From: Blautia liquoris
Lineage (GTDB): Bacteria > Bacillota > Clostridia > Lachnospirales > Lachnospiraceae
Direction of reading: 5' to 3'
Assembly: GCF_015159595.1 (NCBI RefSeq)
Contig: NZ_CP063304.1
Coordinates: 2,976,001 to 3,040,000, forward strand
DNA length: 64,000 nt
The translations under genes were made by a program, and so were the position numbers. Below are positions 27,532-35,352 of this stretch, piece by piece (position 1 is the first letter of the stretch; each line of letters starts with the position of its first letter). The notes under the pieces were generated by a model, which worked only from the letters and a program-made list of their open reading frames with translations, was not told where the DNA came from and made no database searches.

Positions 27532-28626
27532 TTATGCACATAATATTTTTCTTCCCTCTTCACGGATATTGATTGCCGCGTTGACATCCCTGTCCATCCG
27601 GTTTCCACAACGACACTCATAAATCCGCTCCGATAATTTTAGTTCTTTTTTTACTGCTCCACATTTACAGCATGTCTTACTTGATGGATAGAACCTATCT
27701 ATTCTCACCAGCCTCTTTCCCTGATCCATCAGCTTGTATTCCAGCATTCCCAGAAACATTCCATATCCATTATCCATAACACTCTTCCCAAAGTGCAGAC
27801 TCCGGCTCATGGTTTTCATGTTCAGATCTTCTACGCACACTGCATCATAACTGTCCGCCAATTTTCTGCTCAGCTTATGCTGAAAATCTTTTCTCTGATT
27901 TTTTACCTTTTCGTGACAGACAGCCACTTTTCGTCTCTGCTTTTCGTGATTTCTGCTTCCTTTTACACAGTGAGACAACTTTCTCTGCTCTTTGCACAAT
28001 TTCTTTTCTGACTTCCGGTAATACATCGGGTACTCTGCCCGGCTTCCGTCTGAAAACACCGCCATACCGCTCATGGCAAAGTCCATTCCCAACATCTTTT
28101 CTACCGCCTCTTTCTCCTCACTTATTTGGCTCTCATAGGTATAGAGAAGACTGGCATAATATTTTCCGGACGGTTCCTGAGTGACCGTCACCGATTTCAA
28201 TTGATATTCTTTCGGTATCTGTCGGTGCTGTACCAGTTTTACATGAGACATTTTCGGAAGCTTCAGCTTTCCTTCTTCCAGTTTGATATTTCCATTTACT
28301 ACATTCGTCGTATAACTTGCACGGCTTCTGTGTTTTGATTTGAACTTTGGAAAACCACTCTGCGGATTTCTAAAAAAGTTCTGATATGCCCTTTCCAGAT
28401 GAAGCTGCACATTGGCTAGTGCCAGTGAATCCACCTCTTTCAGCCACGGATACTGTTTTTTATAAAAAGCCGGCGTATTCTTCAACCGCTTTTTACTTTT
28501 TTGATATTCTTTCATCTTATCTTCCAACATCACGTTGTATAGAAACCGGCAGCATCCAAAGGTTCTTGCAAACTGTTCTCCCTGCTCTTTATTTGGATAG
28601 ATACGAAATTTTATGGCTTTGTTCAT
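27532..28626 (-). CDS. tnpB: TnpB, RNA-guided endonuclease of IS605 family (copy 1)
   Basis: This 364-aa TnpB/OrfB begins MNKAIKFRIYPNKEQ, standard for the family. RuvC catalytic residues are visible: Asp182 (LGMDFAMSG), Glu266 (CVEDLNMK) and Asp347 (DRDVNAAIN). A C-terminal zinc finger (CCKCG at 319-323 and CRCG at 338-341) is complete. TnpB cuts DNA next to a target-adjacent motif using an omegaRNA, helping the element persist. The start overlaps the tnpA stop (ATGA). The copy at 41.0 kb differs at one amino acid, Tyr313 here versus Cys there; FYPSSKTC is the commoner form, so this copy looks ancestral. Confidence 0.95.
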   Translation of the reverse strand: MNKAIKFRIYPNKEQGEQFARTFGCCRFLYNVMLEDKMKEYQKSKKRLKNTPAFYKKQYPWLKEVDSLALANVQLHLERAYQNFFRNPQSGFPKFKSKHRSRASYTTNVVNGNIKLEEGKLKLPKMSHVKLVQHRQIPKEYQLKSVTVTQEPSGKYYASLLYTYESQISEEKEAVEKMLGMDFAMSGMAVFSDGSRAEYPMYYRKSEKKLCKEQRKLSHCVKGSRNHEKQRRKVAVCHEKVKNQRKDFQHKLSRKLADSYDAVCVEDLNMKTMSRSLHFGKSVMDNGYGMFLGMLEYKLMDQGKRLVRIDRFYPSSKTCCKCGAVKKELKLSERIYECRCGNRMDRDVNAAINIREEGRKILCA

Positions 28627-29066
28627 GCTTTTTCACCCTGACTTTCAATATAAGCCCGTATGGTTTCGATTGGTGCTCCTCCTGCACTGAGCAGACAAAA
28701 ACTCTGGCTCCAGAATGCTTCTTTCCAAAGTTTCTCTCGAATCTGTGGATATTCTTTCTTAATTAACCGACTGCTTGCACTCTTATAGGCATTGATAAAT
28801 TTGCTGAGTTCGCTTTTCGGCTGAGCCCGGAACATCACATGAACATGATCTCTGTCATGATTCCATTCTTCCAAGGTAATTCCATACTTGGGTGCAATAT
28901 AAGAAAAAATCTCCTCCGCCCTTTTAGAACTATCATCATCAATCACTTTTCTCCTGTATTTTACGACCATAATCAGATGGTAATACAGGAGGAATACTGA
29001 ATGTGCATTATTGTCCAATTTATTCACATCTATCATCTCTTTTCTCTTATCGACTGATGATAGCAT
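28623..29066 (-). CDS. tnpA: TnpA, Y1 HUH transposase of IS200/IS605 family (copy 1)
   Basis: This 147-aa Y1 single-strand transposase has the HUH motif at HVHVMF (His74, His76) and a likely catalytic Tyr139 in IETIRAYIES. It cuts and joins the IS ends as single-stranded DNA. No good ribosome site precedes the ATG at 29066; an internal ATG at 29036 (MIDVNKLDNN) gives 137 aa and could be the real start. Copy 2 carries Asn for Asp here (MINVNKL). Both copies appear intact, so transposition is potentially active. Confidence 0.93.
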   Translation of the reverse strand: MLSSVDKRKEMIDVNKLDNNAHSVFLLYYHLIMVVKYRRKVIDDDSSKRAEEIFSYIAPKYGITLEEWNHDRDHVHVMFRAQPKSELSKFINAYKSASSRLIKKEYPQIREKLWKEAFWSQSFCLLSAGGAPIETIRAYIESQGEKA

Positions 29067-29189
29067 AACACATTTTTGTCATAAGAACAAGTGTTCTCTC
29101 CATGTTTTAGAAAAAGTTTTGGAGGATACAGTGCAAAAAGCAACGATCCCTATACTGGTCGCTGTATATAATCTTTTCCAAAGATTTGG

Positions 29190-29253
29190 ACATTATGGCA
29201 ATTCATCCCGCCACCTGAAGAGGAAGGGGAATTCTTGCTAATTTATGTTAAAT
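29190..29253 (-). mobile_element. IS605 copy 1 left end (LE) hairpin and target junction
   Basis: The sequence GGCAATTCATCCCGCC...GGGGAATTCTTGC forms an imperfect hairpin typical of clostridial IS605 left ends. It is followed outward by the shared TTAAC-containing boundary. The 120 bp between this hairpin and tnpA hold a GAACA-AG-TGTTC palindrome near 29090 and no convincing gene. Confidence 0.55.
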
Positions 29254-29345
29254 ATCGTTTTCAACCTGAAATTTGTAAATAAATGTTCCTTTTTACTGCA
29301 TCAAACCTTTCATTGTAAATTTTACAATTTTGTTACATCTTTTTG

Positions 29346-29374
29346 TTACATCTTTTCACAAAAAGTGATATACT
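29346..29374 (+). promoter_or_regulatory. Predicted promoter of the VanY-type carboxypeptidase gene
   Basis: TTACAT and TATACT are 17 nt apart. A 13-bp sequence (TTTTGTTACATCT) is directly repeated in tandem just upstream and across the -35 (about 29328-29353). Transcription from here would give a leader of about 130 nt with no recognised riboswitch. Confidence 0.45.
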
Positions 29375-29512
29375 AACAGGAGAAAACGATTCAAACGGGG
29401 CGGTTTTCTATCACAGTAATAGAGTCCGCGCAAAAAGGTTATACTTTTTAAGGTACGTAACTTTCAGACTTGCAAAATATAAACTTTCGATTTCTAACAG
29501 GAGACTTCATAT

Positions 29513-30340
29513 ATGTACAACAATCATCGAAAAGACAGAACGGACCGAAAAAAAGAGCTGAGAAGACATTGCGGTATTGTATTATTCACGCTGACGCTCG
29601 CCTTAGGTGCGGCTTTTCTTTACTTCACCGCTAATTCTTCCCAAGATACACAGCGTATCAAATCAGAAAATAAAGTAATAAATGAAAATAAAGAAGCTTT
29701 AGAAAAAGAAGAAGAGCAAAAAGAGGCAGAAACCGTAGAGGCGAATGCTGTCGCTTTGTCCATGTGGAATCATATTCTTGTCAACCCCTGGAACAAACTG
29801 CCGGAGAATTTCACAGTAGATCTACAGCAGTTAGATGACGGGCAGGCTATCGACAAAAGAGCCTATCCCGATTTACAGGCAATGATGGATGATGCACATG
29901 CACAGGGTCTGTCACCTATGATCTGCTCTTCCTACCGTGCACCGGAAAAGCAGGAGTATCTGTTTGACGATAAAATCAGACGCTGTGAGGAGCAGGGATA
30001 TTCAAAAGATGAGGCTTGCAAGGTGGCGGCAACCTGGGTAGCGCTGCCAGGCACCAGTGAGCACCAAACCGGACTTGCTCTTGATATTGTCTCTTCAAAC
30101 AATCAGACACTGGAAAAAGAGCAGGAGAATACCCCTGAGCAGCAATGGCTCATAAATAATTCCTATAAATATGGCTTTATTCTTCGTTATCCGTCCGATA
30201 AATCCAATATCACAGGTATCAGCTATGAGCCCTGGCACTATCGTTATGTGGGCCGGGAAGCAGCAAAGATTATCCATGACAGGGGAATCTGTCTGGAGGA
30301 GTACCTTGATTCTCTAAAATCGGTTTCAAAGCAAAATTAA
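29513..30340 (+). CDS. D-alanyl-D-alanine carboxypeptidase, VanY/M15 family, membrane-anchored
   Basis: This 275-aa cell-envelope zinc peptidase is predicted to trim the terminal D-Ala from peptidoglycan peptides. A basic N terminus precedes one transmembrane helix (about residues 21-39) that anchors it with the catalytic domain outside. A Glu/Lys-rich spacer (KENKEALEKEEEQKEAE) follows. Zinc and catalytic residues appear in GTSEHQTGLALDIV (His and Asp) and YEPWHYRYVG (His). ATG follows AGGAGA. Its stop codon abuts, base to base, the stop codon of the convergent PucR gene. VanY-like genes can affect glycopeptide response, but no vanHAX-type genes are nearby. Confidence 0.9.
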   Translation: MYNNHRKDRTDRKKELRRHCGIVLFTLTLALGAAFLYFTANSSQDTQRIKSENKVINENKEALEKEEEQKEAETVEANAVALSMWNHILVNPWNKLPENFTVDLQQLDDGQAIDKRAYPDLQAMMDDAHAQGLSPMICSSYRAPEKQEYLFDDKIRRCEEQGYSKDEACKVAATWVALPGTSEHQTGLALDIVSSNNQTLEKEQENTPEQQWLINNSYKYGFILRYPSDKSNITGISYEPWHYRYVGREAAKIIHDRGICLEEYLDSLKSVSKQN

Positions 30341-31891
30341 TCATTGTATATCCTCATACTTTAAAAGATGGAGGGATATCAGAATCCGAAACCGAATTTC
30401 CGGATTCTGAAGATCCAGTCCACTTATTTTTTGTATTCGTTCGATTCTGTACAAAAGCGTACTTCTGTGTATATACAGCTTTTCTGACGCATGTGCAATA
30501 TTCATATTGGATTCCAGATATATCTTAAGAGTGTGCAGTAATTCCGATCTATGGGTATCATCATATGCCATCAGTTTTGTCAGACCTTCCGGGCAGAACA
30601 TTCTTGCCGGATATCCTTTCATTCCTTTGATCAAAACATACGCTGCAACATAGTCTTCAAATTTATAGCACCAGAACATCGGATCGGCCTTTTGTCCAAC
30701 CTCCAGAGCTATATTTGATTGCTCATAGTATTCTCTGATCTGAAAGAAGTCATCGGAAACCCTGCTGATTCCAGCCTTGAAAACACCTTCTCTTAAAAAT
30801 ATAATAAAAGAAGAATAAAACTTCTGGAGCTGTGTGTCCATCTTTGTTGTGTTTACAAGCATCAGAATACTTTCTTCATAAAGGAAGGCAAAAGAATAGG
30901 GAAATTGTATCTCCAGCTTATGACAAGTCACCTCGCCGGAACTGATCTTGAAGTCTCTTTCATCCATTTTGATCCGGATGCAGATATATCTGTCATGTCT
31001 TTTCCAGTCATATCCATTCAAACGATAAGAAAGTGAATGCTCATCTACAATCTTATCGTCAAGAAGTTTTATAAATATGGATTCAAGAATCCTGCTTTCC
31101 TGATCATTCCGATCATTATCCCATTTTAAACTGCAGCGAATATATTCAGCCAGATTCTTCGCCATCTCCTGATCTGTCATAGTAAACTTCCTGTTTGTCT
31201 CACTGATGCAAAGACGTCCTACATATTGATCTCCCTCCCATAAATTTATGTACATGACACGCTCTGGAGAGAAATCATCATCATACATCTGAACGCCTCT
31301 GGTTGACATCGTGTCTTTGAATTTTTTCTCATATTTAAAGTTATTGATTGTCTCCATCGACAGAACCTTTTTACCTGTATCTTTATCATCTTCCCAGATT
31401 ACTTCACTGTGCTTTTCATTTGCGGAGCCCAAAAGGAAAAGATTTCTGTCATACACATGGATCATATTATAAAATATGTGGCCACTAAGTTTACATAACA
31501 TTTCTATCTCTGTATGGTTCATTAGTGCTTTATGAAGCTTTTCTTCCCAATCCTGATAATAGAGGAAAAGGCCCTGCACTTTGTTACATACAATAGGAAT
31601 GGAGTCATCCTCTGAAATATATAGGATCTTCTGGCTTTTTTGACGTTTTATATAGTCTGTTCCGGTCTTTTCTCTCATAGTACAGATGCCATAAAAACCA
31701 TTTCCTTTCTCAACTTCTTCTTTCATATCATTTAGACAGCCCACATAAAGAAGGTCTTGCTCTTTCAGTTGTTCTACCCCATGATAATAAATTACTCCTT
31801 TCAAATGGGGGAACTCTTCCGTTCCACTCCACTGGATCCAACTGTAATTTTTCTCCAGAAATTCATATAAAACCATCATACTCAAGCGCAT
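30341..31891 (-). CDS. PucR/CdaR-type helix-turn-helix transcriptional regulator
   Basis: This 516-aa regulator has a C-terminal PucR-type HTH. The last 65 residues read TLKIYLESNMNIAHASEKLY then IHRSTLLYRIERIQKISGLD, the family signature. The preceding 430 residues hold a probable GAF-like sensory domain (residues about 120-260) and a GGDEF-like CdaR region without catalytic motifs. These proteins activate catabolic genes for purines, amino acids or sugar acids. It is divergent from the UroD-family methyltransferase gene with 180 bp between starts, so that gene is the probable target. Confidence 0.85.
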   Translation of the reverse strand: MRLSMMVLYEFLEKNYSWIQWSGTEEFPHLKGVIYYHGVEQLKEQDLLYVGCLNDMKEEVEKGNGFYGICTMREKTGTDYIKRQKSQKILYISEDDSIPIVCNKVQGLFLYYQDWEEKLHKALMNHTEIEMLCKLSGHIFYNMIHVYDRNLFLLGSANEKHSEVIWEDDKDTGKKVLSMETINNFKYEKKFKDTMSTRGVQMYDDDFSPERVMYINLWEGDQYVGRLCISETNRKFTMTDQEMAKNLAEYIRCSLKWDNDRNDQESRILESIFIKLLDDKIVDEHSLSYRLNGYDWKRHDRYICIRIKMDERDFKISSGEVTCHKLEIQFPYSFAFLYEESILMLVNTTKMDTQLQKFYSSFIIFLREGVFKAGISRVSDDFFQIREYYEQSNIALEVGQKADPMFWCYKFEDYVAAYVLIKGMKGYPARMFCPEGLTKLMAYDDTHRSELLHTLKIYLESNMNIAHASEKLYIHRSTLLYRIERIQKISGLDLQNPEIRFRILISLHLLKYEDIQ

Positions 31892-32072
31892 ATGTAATAC
31901 CCTCCTTCTCTTTCCTATAAAGTATAGGAATCGCTATATAAAAAGTCAACGACTCTACAGGATTTTTTTCCACTGTTACTTAATTTATAATGGAATTAAT
32001 GATAACTATTGACTCTAGTTCAAAATACAAAACTTCCTACAAAGTAAAGAGTTTTGTAAAAAGGAGAAGCTT

Positions 32073-33332
32073 ATGACAGCGAGAAAAATGGAAGAATCAA
32101 ATCAAGAAATATATCAGAAACGTCTCGAACGTGTGGAGAATGCTATCCAGCTTAAGGAAAGTGACTGTGTCCCAATCGCCCCTATATACGGTGCGCTTCC
32201 ATATGCAATGGAAGGTGCTGCCTATAAGGACAGTATGTATAACTATGACCGGGCAAGTGACGCACTGATTAAATTTTATCAGGACTTCGAGCCGGATGCT
32301 GCCACTCACACTGCCTTTACCAGCGGGAGAGCGAACGAACTGGCCGGATCCACAATGATCGACTGGCCTGGCCGCCCGGGCACCAGAGTCCCTGACTTCT
32401 CAACTCATCAGGTAATTGAACAAGAATACATGTCTCAGGAAGAATATCCAGAATTCATAGGTGACTTTACGGGTTTCATGCTCCGTAAATATATTCCACG
32501 CGCTTTTCCGGCATTAAAAGGGTTAGAGGATATCCATTTCGTTCCTTCTATCGTTTTGAGCACTAATCCTCTTGCTTCTCTCTACTCCCCTGAAGCCCAA
32601 GAGGCTTTCTCACTCCTGAAACAGATTGGAGAAGAGGATAAAAAAGCCACTGACGCGTCTATGGCCGTTACAGGTAAATTGATCGAAATGGGCTATCCCC
32701 CATTTATAACCGGTGCCGGGGAAGCACCCTTCGATATCTTAGGTGACTACTACCGGGGAACCCTTGGCGCTCTTTCCGATCAGTTAGAATGTCCTGATGA
32801 GATTGAGGCTGCCTGCGATATGTTGGCAGACATACAGATTGAGTCTTTCTCTTACCTGAAGACCGCAGATTTACCGGTGAAACGTATTTTCTTCCCTCTT
32901 CATAAGGGAATGGATGGTTTTATGAATCCGCTGCAATACGAAAAGCTTTACTGGAAACCTCTAAGGAAAGTGATAATGGCTCTGATTGATATGGGAGTCA
33001 CCCCACATATTTATACAGAAGGAAAATACAATACACGGATAGAAACACTTGCAGATGTCCCAAAAGGCAAAGTGATTTATCATTTTGAGACTGCAGATAT
33101 GGCAAAGGCAAAAAAAATTCTAGGTGATATTGCCTGCATCAGCGGAAATCTCCCCATTCAGCTTTTAGAGTTCGGCACAAAACAGCAAGTGATTGATTAC
33201 TGCAAGGAATTAATTGACACCTGTGCACCCGGCGGTGGATACATCTTTGACACAAATGGCTGTATCGACAACGCCAAAAGAGAAAATCTAGAGGCTATGT
33301 TTGATACTGTTAAAACATACGGAAAGAAATAA
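32073..33332 (+). CDS. Uroporphyrinogen decarboxylase (URO-D) family methyltransferase-like protein
   Basis: This 419-aa protein has the URO-D/MtaA-MtbA TIM-barrel fold. Visible signatures are the N-terminal ERVENAIQLKESDCVPIAP and the C-terminal GKVIYHFETADMAKAKKIL, DIACISGNLPIQLLEFGT and PGGGYIFDTNGCIDNAKREN. Haem-synthesis HemE is about 340 aa and has different N-terminal Arg motifs, so this is one of the paralogues that transfer methyl groups to or from corrinoid proteins or coenzymes. No corrinoid protein is adjacent. AAAAGGAG precedes the ATG. The divergent PucR regulator probably controls it. Confidence 0.8.
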   Translation: MTARKMEESNQEIYQKRLERVENAIQLKESDCVPIAPIYGALPYAMEGAAYKDSMYNYDRASDALIKFYQDFEPDAATHTAFTSGRANELAGSTMIDWPGRPGTRVPDFSTHQVIEQEYMSQEEYPEFIGDFTGFMLRKYIPRAFPALKGLEDIHFVPSIVLSTNPLASLYSPEAQEAFSLLKQIGEEDKKATDASMAVTGKLIEMGYPPFITGAGEAPFDILGDYYRGTLGALSDQLECPDEIEAACDMLADIQIESFSYLKTADLPVKRIFFPLHKGMDGFMNPLQYEKLYWKPLRKVIMALIDMGVTPHIYTEGKYNTRIETLADVPKGKVIYHFETADMAKAKKILGDIACISGNLPIQLLEFGTKQQVIDYCKELIDTCAPGGGYIFDTNGCIDNAKRENLEAMFDTVKTYGKK

Positions 33333-33353
33333 TCTGCTCTAAGAGGATAAAAC

Positions 33354-33400
33354 GAAGCTGCTGTTGGTGATTTTGATCATTCGCAGCAGCTCTGTTCTTC
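33354..33400 (+). terminator. Terminator of the URO-D-family gene
   Basis: AGCTGCTG (33356-33363) pairs with CAGCAGCT (33384-33391) across a 20-nt loop and is followed by a T-rich run. It lies between convergent genes, so it may serve both. Confidence 0.65.
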
Positions 33401-33401
33401 T

Positions 33402-34163
33402 TTAAAAAATCTCCGGCAATTCCAACTCAATTGGATAGTGATCGGACAAATATATTCCGTCCGCCACATCGTCCCAGACTTTTACCTGACCCTCTTTCAG
33501 TGAAGTGCTCACAAAAATATAGTCAATCTTCTCCAGTTTTTTCACTTTTCCATAGTCATGAAAACTTTGTTGAATACTGGCTGTGGCATCCGAAAGATCC
33601 GGTTCGGCAAATATGTTACTCAACTCATCGCTGTCCGGAAATGCATTGAAATCTCCTGTGATAACTACCGGAACATTCTTATAGATTTCTTCTGCTCTCA
33701 TGTCTGCCAGAATCTGATCAATTCCTTTTTCCCTTGCTTTTACGCCTACGTGATCCAGATGTGTGTTGTAGAACCTATATTTTTCACCTGAAAGATAATC
33801 ATAAAATACGGCTTTCGTACAGATCCTCGGGCACTCACTCTGATCTTCATAGCATGACCCCGGAACTCTCGGTGTCGGAGACAGCCAGAAGAAATCAAGA
33901 TACAGCAGATTGATTCTTGACTTTTTGTATGCGATGGAAGTCTCCTCCCCGTCAAGTTTGTCTCCCCTTCCGCATCCAACGATAGTATACTCTGTAAGTT
34001 CTTTTTTCAGCCATGCAGCAACGTGGGGCAGAACTTCCTGAAAACAGATGATATCTGGTTTTTCATCCCGAATTTTTTTGACAATAAGATCTCTCCTGTA
34101 TTGAAAGCTGTTCGCATCGTCCTGTCCGTAATCGCATCGAATGTTAAAGGTTACTACCTTCAT
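33402..34163 (-). CDS. Endonuclease/exonuclease/phosphatase family protein
   Basis: This 253-aa Mg-dependent hydrolase has the EEP fold. All core motifs are present: VVTFNIRCD at the start, ICFQEVLPH (metal-binding Glu), FYNTHLDHVG, VITGDFNAFPDSDE, IDYIFVS and a terminal LSDHYPIELEL. There is no signal peptide, so it is cytoplasmic. The family covers DNases, sphingomyelinases and sugar/inositol phosphatases; the length and motifs resemble small YafD-like members, and substrate is not predictable. It starts 5 nt after the esterase gene, so the pair forms one operon. Confidence 0.88.
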   Translation of the reverse strand: MKVVTFNIRCDYGQDDANSFQYRRDLIVKKIRDEKPDIICFQEVLPHVAAWLKKELTEYTIVGCGRGDKLDGEETSIAYKKSRINLLYLDFFWLSPTPRVPGSCYEDQSECPRICTKAVFYDYLSGEKYRFYNTHLDHVGVKAREKGIDQILADMRAEEIYKNVPVVITGDFNAFPDSDELSNIFAEPDLSDATASIQQSFHDYGKVKKLEKIDYIFVSTSLKEGQVKVWDDVADGIYLSDHYPIELELPEIF

Positions 34164-34168
34164 GAAAA

Positions 34169-35023
34169 CTACCTCCCAATCTTATCTTTGAAAAAATCAA
34201 TGATAATGTCCCATACTTCCTGTTGAAAGAAGTGAAGATCCGCGTGATCTGCATCTTCTATTGCAACCAGCCGGACATCTGCCCCCTGTTTCTCCAACTC
34301 ATCGTGCAGTGACTCGCCCTGTGAAAAAGGAACCGTGTGATCGCAAAGTCCGTGCAAAATCAAAAAAGGCGGCGCCAGTTTTGTCACATATTTCACCGGG
34401 CACGCATCCCAGATTTTCTGTTCAAAATCAGGAGTGCCAGATCCGCCTACCAACATGGCTTCCGGCGTCAGTGCCATCTTTGTCTGATCCTCTTTCGATA
34501 TCAACCGGATATCTGCCGGCGGATACCACGGGCATACAGCCTGAACGGCACTGGAATGCTCCAGATAATCACCCCTGTCATACTTCTTATCATCCCCGGT
34601 CAGGCCTGCAAGAGCAGCCAGATGTCCGCCGGCGGACTCCCCCATAACACCAAAACGATAAATGTCGATACAGTACCTGTCTGCATGCGCTTTCAGATAC
34701 CGGATACCCGCTTTGACATCTTCAAGCTGTCCTGGAAATTCCACTTCATTACTGGTGCGATACTGAACACTTGCGACTGCAAAACCACTTCTGGCCAGTT
34801 CACTTAAATATGCCAGATGTGCACTTCGCTCCATCAGTTTCCATGCCCCGCCGCAGATCCATACGATACAGGGACTTTTTTTATCCTTTTGTTCCGGATA
34901 GATAATATCCATCTTCAGATCTTTTGTCGTGTGCCCAAACCAGTCCGGAACCTGTGCAAAAGTCACATTCGTATCGACCACGTACTGAGGGGCACGCACA
35001 TTTACATGAATTGTCTCTCTCAT
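34169..35023 (-). CDS. Alpha/beta hydrolase (esterase/lipase, BD-FAE-like)
   Basis: This 284-aa alpha/beta hydrolase has the oxyanion segment VWICGGAWK, the nucleophile elbow GVMGESAGGHLAAL, an acid in LHGLCDHTVPFSQG and the catalytic His in EDADHADLHFF. It lacks a secretion signal. This arrangement is that of HSL/BD-FAE esterases that often deacetylate sugars or carry out feruloyl/acetyl xylan hydrolysis. The EEP-family gene follows immediately. Its promoter region contains REP-like copy B. Confidence 0.88.
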   Translation of the reverse strand: MRETIHVNVRAPQYVVDTNVTFAQVPDWFGHTTKDLKMDIIYPEQKDKKSPCIVWICGGAWKLMERSAHLAYLSELARSGFAVASVQYRTSNEVEFPGQLEDVKAGIRYLKAHADRYCIDIYRFGVMGESAGGHLAALAGLTGDDKKYDRGDYLEHSSAVQAVCPWYPPADIRLISKEDQTKMALTPEAMLVGGSGTPDFEQKIWDACPVKYVTKLAPPFLILHGLCDHTVPFSQGESLHDELEKQGADVRLVAIEDADHADLHFFQQEVWDIIIDFFKDKIGR

Positions 35024-35055
35024 CTTTTACCACCTCCCTATACAGTTGCTGTTTT

Positions 35056-35160
35056 AAACATGAGTTACCAATCAGGATGCTTTCTCATGTTTGTTCGGGT
35101 CCTAAGGTCATGCTTTTTCATGCAAGCATGAAACGCAGGACCTTTTGACCCTAGTATCAT
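35056..35160. repeat. REP/MITE-like element, copy B (right part)
   Basis: Positions 35079-35160 match 27271-27352 with two mismatches over 82 bp; homology extends left to an AAACATGAG/CTCATGTTT hairpin. The TTTCATGC-AA-GCATGAAA inner stem and CTTTTGACCC end are retained. It lies between divergent genes. The rest of the 330-bp gap is AT-rich without a recognised gene. Confidence 0.7.
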
Positions 35161-35352
35161 ATTAATCAGTAATATTAACTATTGCAATAGCTAAATTCAT
35201 ATGTTATTTTCAAGGCATCCATAATCAACATTTCGTATTTGATAACTTCGTTTTCTTTTTAACAATTAGGTTACTTTCGTCTGCAAATCAGGTCATTGTT
35301 TTTCTCTGAAAATATTTTATAATCATTTTAAAATAAGAAAGGAGTAATAAAA

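Larger units (their letters stand above)
27392..29253 (-). mobile_element. IS200/IS605-family insertion sequence, copy 1 (tnpA + tnpB)
   Basis: This 1862-bp unit is repeated almost exactly at 40880-42741. It has no terminal inverted repeats or target duplications, as expected for this single-strand transposing family. The right end (minus-strand sense) is a hairpin CCCTCACTT/AAGTGGTGGG ending in GGTCAC at 27392. The left end has an imperfect hairpin with ATTCATCCC at about 29193-29240. The shared sequence begins ATTTAAC on the minus strand, probably containing the fixed target pentanucleotide or hexanucleotide. tnpA and tnpB overlap by 4 nt. Confidence 0.93.

Noticed and set aside
29011-29241. 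76-codon plus-strand frame inside the IS605 left end (and its twin at 42499-42729)
   Set aside because: It runs through the LE hairpin, has no ribosome site, and is duplicated only because the IS is duplicated.
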